A stretch of DNA of 14,858 nt, taken from an uncultured Lachnospiraceae bacterium. Lineage in GTDB: Bacteria > Bacillota > Clostridia > Lachnospirales > Lachnospiraceae. Position 1 is the stretch's first letter. Every line of letters begins with the position of its first letter. Below, one piece after another: positions 7,024 to 13,664 of this stretch. The position numbers and the translations under genes were made by a program. The DNA lies in contig CAOJLW010000021.1 of assembly GCA_948438565.1 (NCBI GenBank), positions 1-14,858 of the forward strand, given 5' to 3'. The notes beneath the pieces are model-generated. The model did not search any database, was not told where the DNA came from, and saw nothing but the letters and a program-made list of their open reading frames with translations.

Positions 7024-8094
7024 CTAAAACCCCTGGGCAAATGCGCGCATCAGCGCCTGATAAATCCCCTGGGCGATTTTCTGCTGATATTCTTCGGAAC
7101 ATAGATTGTTAAGCTCTTCCTGGTTGGTCATAAAGCCTGTTTCAATCCATGCCGCCGGCGTCTGTTCCGTATGGATCATGTCTTCTCCTTGTCCCTGAAT
7201 CAGACCTTTATTGGAGCTTTTGGCTGCCGCCGTCACTTCTTCTAAACAAATCTGGGCAAACTCCATCGAACCTTCCCCATCCGCATCATATAACGCCTGC
7301 GTCCCATGAATACTGGACATCCTGCCGCTTTTCGTAGCATTGCTGTGTATGCTGACAAACAGATCGGCGCCGGTCTTATCCGCAAGCTGCGCACGGCAGG
7401 CAGTGTCCACATCCACATCCGAAGTCCTGGTATAATAAACGCCAATGGACGGATCCCCGGAAGCGTCTATCATCTCTTTAAGCTTTAAGAGAATATCCAA
7501 ATTGATATCCTTTTCATAAATCCCCTGTTTCACCGTCCCGCTCTCTTTTCCGCCATGCCCCGCATCAATTACCACCACTTTATCATAGACTTCCTGCGAA
7601 GTCAAAAACTCCAAATACAGATAATCCGAATCCTGAGAGGATTGGATATGATAGACCCGATCCGTAACAATATCCAGGATACCATACCCCTGCTTGTTTT
7701 CAAAAATCATCTCCGTAATGCCACTTTCTGTTCCAAGCATCGGATACTCATGCAAATACTGTTCGCCAGCGTAGGGAATCTGGATCTCAACCGTTTGCGT
7801 CAAATAATCTTCCCGTATTTCCACATCATCTCCGGAAACGCCCAACGGCAGCTTCAACCATAGCTTCCCGGACGATATGGCCTCCTCTCCCGCTTGATTA
7901 TTGTTATCCGCCAATAGTTCTAACGGCGTCATGCGCAGCCGTTTTTCTTCCTCCTGCAAACGATATTGGCGAACAGACGCAAACCACCTGTCTAACGCCT
8001 CTCCCAAACCAGACAAAAACGGAACCGACAGACATATCAGCACAGATACGGTCATGACAAATAGCGCGGTTTTTTTCAAAAGTCTTTCTTCCAA
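7024..8094 (-). CDS. Exported N-acetylmuramoyl-L-alanine amidase (Amidase_3)
   Basis: A zinc amidase expected to cleave the MurNAc-L-Ala bond of peptidoglycan outside the membrane. 356 residues. A positively charged start and hydrophobic segment at about residues 9-30 act as a signal anchor; a ~140-residue region of uncertain fold follows, beta-rich with possible resemblance to an AMIN-type wall-binding module. The Amidase_3 domain runs from about residue 172 to the end. It has DAGHGG with zinc ligand His180, Glu194 in GIYEKDINL, His250 in SIHSNA, and catalytic Glu318 in WIETGFMTN; the active site is complete. The start is TTG 8094, placed 5 bases after GGGGAGGTG; no better ATG exists. It lies 15 bases after the C1 protease gene, suggesting that both exported enzymes are made together. 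Confidence 0.93.
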   Translation of the reverse strand: MEERLLKKTALFVMTVSVLICLSVPFLSGLGEALDRWFASVRQYRLQEEEKRLRMTPLELLADNNNQAGEEAISSGKLWLKLPLGVSGDDVEIREDYLTQTVEIQIPYAGEQYLHEYPMLGTESGITEMIFENKQGYGILDIVTDRVYHIQSSQDSDYLYLEFLTSQEVYDKVVVIDAGHGGKESGTVKQGIYEKDINLDILLKLKEMIDASGDPSIGVYYTRTSDVDVDTACRAQLADKTGADLFVSIHSNATKSGRMSSIHGTQALYDADGEGSMEFAQICLEEVTAAAKSSNKGLIQGQGEDMIHTEQTPAAWIETGFMTNQEELNNLCSEEYQQKIAQGIYQALMRAFAQGF

Positions 8095-8109
8095 GCCGGC
8101 ACCTCCCCG

Positions 8110-9810
8110 TTATCTTTCTCTTGTATAAGCCTTAATGCAAAGGTTGCAGGCAAAAGCCTCCTCAACATGATCCCATCTTCGACCATTTTCACTGATATAA
8201 CCCTCTCCGTCCGTCAAATCCACATTTTTTGTCGATTCATCCGCAGCATATTCAATTGCAACCGGATGTATAGCATGCGGCGTATCAATGTACAAGACCA
8301 CCGCAAAACGCTCCCCTGCTTCCAAATAGCGGCCTGTCTCTGTTGGAATCGTATAATAACCGGCCAGTTCTAAGCTTCCCTCCGCAATTAATTCCCCGTC
8401 TGCCAGGGAATTGGAATCTTCAAAATCGCGCACCAGATACAGACGGTACTTTGTGTCTTTTCCCGTCGCATAAAACCCAACCGCAGACAATTCCTCCGAC
8501 CCGTTTGCCGTATACACATTGGCGCCATATGCCGCTTCCCGGTCAAAACCAATCTGCCCGTTCCAACCGCATAAATCTGTCTGATAAATCCTGCTGTAAT
8601 TGTCCGTATCTTCCACTTTCGTATAAGCTATGCTATGGCTGCCGATATTGCTGTCATAATAAGAAACATAAAAGACGCCGTCCTCTCCAAATTCGTCCCC
8701 CCAGCTATTCTGACAGATAAAGGCGCCATTGCCTTTTACATTGCCCGGAAAATTTTCCTTTGGGTAATTGTCGTCCCATCCGATGATCACAACTTCATGG
8801 TTTGATTTTTCTGTCCCGGTATAGCAATAGGCGCTTTGTTCTCTGTTGTAATACTCCGATATGCTTCTGCTGTCATGAAGAGCGCTGTACATAGCCGTCT
8901 GAACTCCGCCATACTGGAATACAGCCCCTTTAATGGCTTCAAAATCCCTGCCGTCTATGATCCGGACTTCCTGTATATGCTTTACCGCTGAAAGTCCCTC
9001 CTCCATTCGTCCGTCTCCAAACGGATCGTCCTTTTCATATACGGGCCCCTGCCAGGCCAATAGATACGCCACGGCCATCGTATACTCGCCGCCCTCCTGC
9101 GTATCCACCTGAAAGGAATTGCCCATACTCATATGATCCGGCGAAAACTCCAGATTTTCTTCCGGTAAAAGCGAAGATTCCAACGCGCTCAAAGAAGCAA
9201 ACGCCCAGCAGGTTCCCGTATCCATCTGATTTTTCACTATGCCGTTCCTGCCTTTTTCCCGCAGATCGTAATGTGTCGGGAAAAAAAAGGCCTGGTTGGA
9301 AATATCCTGTAACGTCGCCCGATTCTTATCCCTATCCCAGGAAAAATCAAACCCCAAATTCTGGGACAGATCTTTGAGACAGACAAAATAACGGTTATTC
9401 CGCTGGATCATTGGAGATGCCAGTTCCTTCGTTTTTCCGTTGATCGAAGCCTGAACATCCCCCGTTTTTAACCGTATTTCATCCTCCCGTTTCTCAATGA
9501 CCAGTTCCTCCCCATAAAAATGCGAAGCGCATTGCAGTCCTTCCGTCAAAATATCGGATGAAACCATCAAATTGAGTCCGTCATCCATAAACATCGGCGT
9601 ATTTTTGCTGGTATATTCCTGCTGGCCAATCACAACAGAAATCGTCTGCCCGTTGACCGTTTCGGCAATCCATGGATTCCAGTCCTCTTTGGCAACTTCC
9701 GCCACAAGCGACTGGGTTAACGTTCCCTGCCCCCTGCTAAAATCATAAAATTGAAACATCCAGGCCGCTGCTGTAACTCCTGCCAGCAGGATCCATTTTA
9801 TCCGTTTCAT
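8110..9810 (-). CDS. Exported C1 (papain-like) protease with lectin-like domain
   Basis: 566 residues. The N-terminus KRIKWILLAGVTAAAWMFQF is a signal peptide or anchor. Residues about 50-170 resemble the copper-amine-oxidase N-terminal-like module found in many Clostridial surface proteins. A papain-type peptidase domain spans about 180-400: Gln195 (VKNQMDTGT) for the oxyanion hole, catalytic Cys201 in CWAFAS, His338 in NHEVVIIGWDD and Asn368 in QNSWGDEFG, so it should be active. The remaining ~165 residues are beta-rich and fit the lectin-like domain found after C1 peptidases in Firmicutes (sensitivity of this call is limited by eye). There is no LPXTG motif, so retention would be through the N-terminal helix. 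It starts 10 bases after the methyltransferase stop with AGGGGA before ATG. The substrate is unknown. Confidence 0.9.
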   Translation of the reverse strand: MKRIKWILLAGVTAAAWMFQFYDFSRGQGTLTQSLVAEVAKEDWNPWIAETVNGQTISVVIGQQEYTSKNTPMFMDDGLNLMVSSDILTEGLQCASHFYGEELVIEKREDEIRLKTGDVQASINGKTKELASPMIQRNNRYFVCLKDLSQNLGFDFSWDRDKNRATLQDISNQAFFFPTHYDLREKGRNGIVKNQMDTGTCWAFASLSALESSLLPEENLEFSPDHMSMGNSFQVDTQEGGEYTMAVAYLLAWQGPVYEKDDPFGDGRMEEGLSAVKHIQEVRIIDGRDFEAIKGAVFQYGGVQTAMYSALHDSRSISEYYNREQSAYCYTGTEKSNHEVVIIGWDDNYPKENFPGNVKGNGAFICQNSWGDEFGEDGVFYVSYYDSNIGSHSIAYTKVEDTDNYSRIYQTDLCGWNGQIGFDREAAYGANVYTANGSEELSAVGFYATGKDTKYRLYLVRDFEDSNSLADGELIAEGSLELAGYYTIPTETGRYLEAGERFAVVLYIDTPHAIHPVAIEYAADESTKNVDLTDGEGYISENGRRWDHVEEAFACNLCIKAYTRER

Positions 9811-9820
9811 GCATTCCCCT

Positions 9821-10972
9821 CTATTTCCTGTTCCTCTTCGGTGGCTTTGGCCCTAAAAATTGATAAAAATACGTTTTGATCATTCCATTATAGATTTTCC
9901 GGTTTTTATCCGCCTTACGCCCGATATATTGTTCTGTATCTTCATATGCGCTGATCAGATACATAGACCAGGAATCGAGTCCCTGATAAGCTTTTCCAAT
10001 TTCTGAATATAGTGCAGGCAACGCCCGTTTGTCGTCCAAACGCTCACCATAGGGCGGATTGGTCACCAAAAATCCATATTTCTTTGGATGATGCAAATCC
10101 GCCACCGCCCTTTGCTGAAAATGGATCAGATGATCCACTCCGGCGCGTTTTGCATTTTCCCGCGCCGCCCTAATCACCTCGCCGTCAATATCATACCCCT
10201 GAATATCCACAGCAATATCTGTATTCACCATATCCTCCGCTTCCGCAAAACAAGCGTCCCACAGCGTTTTATCGATCAGGTTGTCCCATGTTTCAGAAAG
10301 AAAATGACGCTTCATACCCGGCGCCATACAAGCTGCAATCATCGCCGCCTCAATCGGAAACGTACCGCTCCCGCACAGAGGATCCACCAGGATCCTGTCC
10401 GCGCGCCAGGGCGTAAGCAGAATCAAAGCCGCCGCCAGCGTCTCTGTCAGCGGCGCTTTGCTGGCATAATAGCGATATCCCCGTTTATGCAGAGACTCCC
10501 CGGTTGTATCAAGCGTCACCGTCACTTCATCCTTCAGTAAAAAAATACGAACCGGAAAAGCAGCCCCGTCTTCTGCAAACCATTGTACGCCATATTTTTG
10601 CTTCATCCGTTCTACTATTGCTTTTTTTGCAACCGACTGGATATCCGAGGGACTAAACAGCTTACTTTTGACAGACGTCGCTTTTGTCACCCAGAATTTT
10701 CCGTCGACCGGGATAAAATTTTCCCACGGCAGCGACAAAACACCCTGAAAAAACTCTTCATACGTCGCTGCATGGAAACTGCCTAATTTCAATAGCACAC
10801 GTACTGATGTGCGCAGGAAAATATATCCACGGCAAATCGCCTCTTCAACGCCTGCAAAGGTAACTCTTCCGTCCTCCGCCTGTACAATATCGTATCCCAG
10901 ATCATAGATCTCTTTTTTTAACACTGCCTCCAACCCAAAATGGCATGGAACAATCAATTCAAATTTATTCAT
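9821..10972 (-). CDS. THUMP-domain 23S rRNA guanine N2-methyltransferase (RlmL/YpsC type)
   Basis: A class I SAM-dependent RNA methyltransferase; the E. coli relative RlmL makes m2G2445 in 23S rRNA, and the Bacillus form is YpsC. 383 residues from ATG 10972. An N-terminal ferredoxin-like/THUMP RNA-binding region covers roughly residues 1-155 (beginning FELIVPCHFGLEAVLKKEI). Then come the SAM motif LVDPLCGSGTFPIEAA at about 195-210, YDIDGEVIRAARENA, and the catalytic NPPYGER at about 305-311. The C-terminus is basic (PKPPKRNRK). Two starts are possible: ATG 10972 with GGAG 6 bases upstream, or ATG 10984 with a weaker AGGTAG. I prefer the former, as the shorter N-terminus matches the family. 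It is the first gene after the promoter at 11012-11040. The exact guanosine target is not shown by the sequence. Confidence 0.92.
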   Translation of the reverse strand: MNKFELIVPCHFGLEAVLKKEIYDLGYDIVQAEDGRVTFAGVEEAICRGYIFLRTSVRVLLKLGSFHAATYEEFFQGVLSLPWENFIPVDGKFWVTKATSVKSKLFSPSDIQSVAKKAIVERMKQKYGVQWFAEDGAAFPVRIFLLKDEVTVTLDTTGESLHKRGYRYYASKAPLTETLAAALILLTPWRADRILVDPLCGSGTFPIEAAMIAACMAPGMKRHFLSETWDNLIDKTLWDACFAEAEDMVNTDIAVDIQGYDIDGEVIRAARENAKRAGVDHLIHFQQRAVADLHHPKKYGFLVTNPPYGERLDDKRALPALYSEIGKAYQGLDSWSMYLISAYEDTEQYIGRKADKNRKIYNGMIKTYFYQFLGPKPPKRNRK

Positions 10973-11011
10973 CTGCTTCTCCATTTTCTACCTAATCCTT
11001 TGTTTGATATC

Positions 11012-11040
11012 ATCTTATCCGTTCGTCATAGTCCTGTCAA
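11012..11040 (-). promoter_or_regulatory. sigma-A promoter of the methyltransferase operon
   Basis: Minus strand: -35 TTGACA (11040-11035, perfect consensus), spacer of 17 bases, -10 TAAGAT (11017-11012, 4 of 6). Start of transcription would be near 11005, about 32 bases before ATG 10972. The -35 box overlaps the TGA stop of the rhodanese gene. Inferred from consensus match and spacing. Confidence 0.65.
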
Positions 11041-11363
11041 TCTTTTTTCCCATTTGCCTGGCTATATGCCTGATATCCCCCGATCAGCGTATACAAAAAC
11101 CCCCTTCTTCCACGCAATTTTCTGGCCGCTAACAGGCTTTGATTGCCATGCTCGCAGTATAACAGCAAACCCACCCCGTCCGGAATTTCTTTTTTCCATT
11201 CTTCTATGTAAAAAAACGGATAATTCCGGGCGTTGCGAATATGCCCTTTGCGGTAGCTTTCTTCATTTCGCAGGTCAATCAACCATACCCTCCCTCTGTT
11301 TAAAATTTCTTCCATCTCTTCTACACGTACCATGCCAAATCCATAAATCTGTTCTTTTTCCAT
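11037..11363 (-). CDS. Single-domain rhodanese-like protein
   Basis: A small cytoplasmic rhodanese of 108 residues. Rhodaneses carry a persulfide on an active-site cysteine and pass sulfur to acceptors; physiological partners vary. The domain shows WLIDLRNEESYRKGHI (Asp30, Arg32, Gly40-His41), then the active loop CEHGNQS with Cys70 after the strand GLLLY, then the closing helix SLLAARKL and IGGYQAY near the end. The longer reading frame begins at 11459 but would run through an 18-bp hairpin. ATG 11363 has GGAGG 7 bases upstream and starts right at the domain, so I choose it. No membrane segment or second domain is seen. No sulfur-metabolism gene is adjacent, so its role is open. No clear own promoter is visible between the hairpin and the start. 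Confidence 0.9.
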   Translation of the reverse strand: MEKEQIYGFGMVRVEEMEEILNRGRVWLIDLRNEESYRKGHIRNARNYPFFYIEEWKKEIPDGVGLLLYCEHGNQSLLAARKLRGRRGFLYTLIGGYQAYSQANGKKD

Positions 11364-11415
11364 TTCACAGCCTCCAGTCTTTTTTGTTATGATTTTGCAA
11401 TTGCCGTTATCACTA

Positions 11416-11455
11416 AGAAAGCGGATTACAAACCATCGTTTGTAATCCGCTTTCT
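11416..11455. terminator. 18-bp perfect hairpin, probable terminator after the SN-repeat gene
   Basis: Arms at 11416-11433 and 11438-11455 are perfectly complementary over 18 bases around the loop CATC. The core stem GCGGATTACAAAC is flanked by AGAAA on one side and TTTCT on the other, so on either strand the 3' arm ends in a short U-rich stretch (minus strand CTTTCTTAG). There is no long T-run after it. It lies about 65 bases after the small Ser/Asn-rich gene and 53 bases before the rhodanese ATG. A terminator (possibly inefficient) is the simplest reading; an attenuator or mRNA-stabilising stem is possible. Confidence 0.5.
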
Positions 11456-11519
11456 CCAAATATCTTATGCAATTTTTGCCTATCTGCTACAGGCTATGCC
11501 GCTTTACGTCTGCCTCCGC

Positions 11520-11711
11520 TTAGCTATGATGGCAGTCGGACGCATTGTCAGACGCGCTGTTAGACGACTGGTTCGAAGATTTGTTAGAAGTCTTATTAGA
11601 CGACTTATTGGAACCTGCGTTGTTTGACGTACTGTTCTTGCTTGTTGCATTTTGGCTGTAGCTCTTTAAATTGTAGCTGTTGGAACTTTTGTTTTCACTG
11701 TTTTTTGCCAT
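11520..11711 (-). CDS. Small Ser/Asn-rich repeat protein of unknown function
   Basis: A 63-residue hydrophilic protein, by count 21 Ser, 14 Asn and 7 Lys. From Asn31 to Asp59 every fourth residue is Asn or Asp, each preceded by Ser from residue 34 on (units such as NKSS, NKTS, NQSS), giving eight registers before the C-terminus DCHHS, which holds the only Cys (60) and both His. No signal peptide, membrane segment or known domain is seen; it should be disordered. The gene looks real: AGGAGGT lies 8 bases before ATG, and the frame ends TAA. I do not recognise a function. Short Asn/Ser/Lys-rich proteins of this look occur in Lachnospiraceae genomes, but I cannot assign this one. It starts 66 bases after the HAAS-domain gene. 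Confidence 0.8.
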   Translation of the reverse strand: MAKNSENKSSNSYNLKSYSQNATSKNSTSNNAGSNKSSNKTSNKSSNQSSNSASDNASDCHHS

Positions 11712-11767
11712 TTTTCTTTACCTCCTAAGCAATGATTGCAACTTTATTATCTGTTGCCGGGAAGCAA

Positions 11768-11794
11768 ATTATACGGCTTATTTTTTATTTCCAA
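11768..11794 (-). promoter_or_regulatory. possible promoter of the SN-repeat gene
   Basis: Minus strand: TTGGAA (11794-11789) and a perfect TATAAT (11773-11768) with a short spacer of 15 bases. It spans the stop codon of the preceding gene and would start transcription near 11761, about 50 bases before the SN-repeat ATG. The short spacer and AT-rich setting make this weak. No terminator separates the preceding gene, so read-through is the alternative. Confidence 0.3.
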
Positions 11795-12194
11795 AAAATA
11801 TCAAATAAATCAGATAAAAAGCTGTGGCTGCCAACAGCAGAAAAATCAATACCGGCAATAAGATCGCTCCAATCCCAAAACACAGCAAAAAAAACAGCGC
11901 CGGCCAAACAAGTGACGCCAACCGTCCTTTGGACAGGCGAAAAGCAAAACGCCTTTGTACAACCTCTTCCTCCTCCACATTCCGGTATACTCCGCCGCCA
12001 TACGTCTCCACAATCGTTTTTGCAATCAGACGGGGACTGCCCAAACTGGCGAGAACTTCCTCCTGCGTCCTGCCTTTTCTGGATTCTTCGATAATATAGT
12101 TTTCATAATACCGCAGATGTTCATTAACCTGCGCCTGGGCAATCTGCCCTTGCAGGGCGATCCGCAGTTCCTGCAAAAATTCATCTCTTGTCAT
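11778..12194 (-). CDS. DUF1700/HAAS-domain membrane protein
   Basis: 138 residues. The N-terminal ~65 residues form a HAAS-type helical domain: MTRDEFLQELRIAL, then a helix with RYYENYIIEE, a Gly-containing turn, and VLASLGSPRLIAKTIVETY, which is the usual signature. A charged linker (NVEEEEVVQRR) leads to two predicted membrane helices at about residues 93-112 and 114-134, and the tail is GNKK. ATG 12194 is chosen because GGAG lies 6 bases upstream; upstream TTG 12212 and ATG 12206 lack a site. It overlaps the PAP2 gene by 14 bases, so translation is probably coupled. HAAS/DUF1700 proteins are often encoded with PadR regulators; none is seen here. Function unknown; a role in membrane stress or lipid control is only suggested by context. 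Confidence 0.85.
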   Translation of the reverse strand: MTRDEFLQELRIALQGQIAQAQVNEHLRYYENYIIEESRKGRTQEEVLASLGSPRLIAKTIVETYGGGVYRNVEEEEVVQRRFAFRLSKGRLASLVWPALFFLLCFGIGAILLPVLIFLLLAATAFYLIYLIFFGNKK

Positions 12195-12810
12195 AACTTT
12201 CTCCATGGGCAAACATCCTGCCGGTCAGATAATAAGCCAGTTCAGCCAATAAAATACCGCCTGCAATATCCACTGCCGCGTGCTGCTTCAAGGTGACGGT
12301 TGATATACATACCAAAACCGCAAAAATCAAAGACAAAACCTGATAATATTTTGGAACCCGCGCTTGCCCGCGCACCCCGATAAAACAAAGCCAGCTCACT
12401 AAACAATGAATCGATGGAAACAGGTTGTCCGCCGCATCAATTTCATACAAAAACGCCACTGCCCGCTCTGCCAGACCGCTTCCGGTAATTTCCGGCCTCA
12501 CAATCGTCGTCGGCAAAAAAACAAAAAATAGAAAGCATATGATTTTAGCCAAAATATCCGAAGCATAAAAACGCAGGGCGTACGCTTTCCCTAAATGGGC
12601 GCACAAAATATAATTGGCAATCCAAAAAACATAACAGCCAAAATAAATCACAATTGTCCATGGAACAAACGGAATCAGGCGATCTAGCGCCATCTCCATA
12701 TTCACGTGAACCCTATCGCCTGCAATAACCCTTGCTCCCCAATACACCAGGCTGTTCACGGCTACCACGGCTGCAAGCGGAAGCCTTGCATAAGAGGGAA
12801 TTAATTTCAT
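12181..12810 (-). CDS. PAP2-superfamily lipid phosphatase or phosphotransferase
   Basis: A 209-residue polytopic membrane enzyme with about six hydrophobic segments. The three PAP2 motifs are visible: C1 as FLPTTIVRP (Arg105-Pro106), C2 as FPSIH (Ser133, His135), C3 as STVTLKQHAAVD (His177, Asp181). The usual C1 lysine (K-x6-RP) is replaced by Phe98, as in the PAP2_3/inositol-phosphotransferase-like branch, so the enzyme could be a transferase rather than a plain phosphatase. Candidate substrates are phosphatidic acid, phosphatidylglycerol phosphate or a polyprenyl diphosphate; the sequence does not choose. It shares ATGA with the end of psd (4-base overlap) and overlaps the HAAS gene by 14 bases, tying it to phospholipid synthesis. 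Confidence 0.9.
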   Translation of the reverse strand: MKLIPSYARLPLAAVVAVNSLVYWGARVIAGDRVHVNMEMALDRLIPFVPWTIVIYFGCYVFWIANYILCAHLGKAYALRFYASDILAKIICFLFFVFLPTTIVRPEITGSGLAERAVAFLYEIDAADNLFPSIHCLVSWLCFIGVRGQARVPKYYQVLSLIFAVLVCISTVTLKQHAAVDIAGGILLAELAYYLTGRMFAHGESYDKR

Positions 12811-13664
12811 AGTTGTCCGGTTCCTTTCTGACTCTGCCCGCAGGATCCGATTGTCTCTCCTGCGGTTACCGCAATTTCCTTTCCGGTTCCTATATTTTGC
12901 GATAGATCATTATTAAAACATATTTTTCCTTTTTCCACAAGCAGCACAATCGTAGAACCGCCAAATTCAAAATATCCTTTTTCCTGTCCCTTATATACCT
13001 GACGTCCTTTGCTATGGTTATGGATCCTGCCTACCAACAGCGCGCCAATTTCCATCTGAATGATTTCCCCCAAATGTTCGGTTCGTATTTTGGTATATTC
13101 CCGGCTGTTTTGCACATAGACTGGAAAACATTCACAGGCCACTGGTCGCACGCAATGCAGCACGCCGGGAATTTTCACATACCGTTCCACTGTTCCGTTA
13201 TCAATATACAGATAACGGTGGTAATTATGCGGCGCAAGCCGAAATACCAGGCAATATCCATCCTGGTATGCGCCGGCCAAAACAGCATTATGCAAAAGGC
13301 CCGCCGCACTGTATACGACATTTTTAATCCTGATATTGCAGGCGCCGTCCAAACGATATATGCTCAAATACCCGTCGCAGGGACTAATCAGATCGGAAGA
13401 TACCCATAGGGACTTTTTCCTCTTTTTCTTTTTTCTGGTAAAAAAATCATTAAAAGACCGGTATCTTTTCTTTTCATATGGCCTCATGTCGATATGATGG
13501 TTTCGTATATAATACCGGATCAGCCATTTTGAAAAACGCGAATTCAAATACCAGTAAGCCACATTGGAAAATTGGGGACGGATCATGATTTTTAACATAC
13601 ACCGCCCGATATATGTACGATATAAAAAACGGATTGCTATTGTCTCTTTTTTCATGGCAGTCAT
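12807..13664 (-). CDS. psd: Phosphatidylserine decarboxylase proenzyme
   Basis: Psd decarboxylates phosphatidylserine to PE at the membrane. The proenzyme self-cleaves at its GST motif to form beta and alpha chains, leaving a pyruvoyl group. 285 residues. Visible parts: SFNDFFTRK at about residues 70-78, SPCDG with Asp97 (triad Asp), LAPHNYHRYL at 143-152, GALLVGRI at 208-214, and FEFGGSTIV with cleavage expected between Gly236 and Ser237. The family motif is usually DYHRxH; here the Asp is Asn147 and the last His is Leu152, while the first His (149) is kept. The ATG at 13664 overlaps the pssA stop as ATGA, with GGGGG 5 bases before it. Identity is firm from overall sequence and from pairing with pssA; activity needs thought because of the substitution. 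Confidence 0.93.
   Translation of the reverse strand: MTAMKKETIAIRFLYRTYIGRCMLKIMIRPQFSNVAYWYLNSRFSKWLIRYYIRNHHIDMRPYEKKRYRSFNDFFTRKKKKRKKSLWVSSDLISPCDGYLSIYRLDGACNIRIKNVVYSAAGLLHNAVLAGAYQDGYCLVFRLAPHNYHRYLYIDNGTVERYVKIPGVLHCVRPVACECFPVYVQNSREYTKIRTEHLGEIIQMEIGALLVGRIHNHSKGRQVYKGQEKGYFEFGGSTIVLLVEKGKICFNNDLSQNIGTGKEIAVTAGETIGSCGQSQKGTGQL

Noticed and set aside
10088..10540. Plus-strand open frame of 150 codons inside the rRNA methyltransferase gene
   Set aside because: His/Arg/Pro-rich shadow of a conserved gene; no ribosome site or domain.
11364..11459. N-terminal extension of the rhodanese reading frame from 11459
   Set aside because: It would translate through the perfect 18-bp hairpin, lacks a good ribosome site and adds residues outside the domain; ATG 11363 has GGAGG at 7 bases.
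11641..11700. Repeats within the SN-repeat gene as a possible CRISPR or tandem DNA repeat array
   Set aside because: The DNA repetition is imperfect, about 12 bases per unit with no spacers, and follows from the four-residue protein period.
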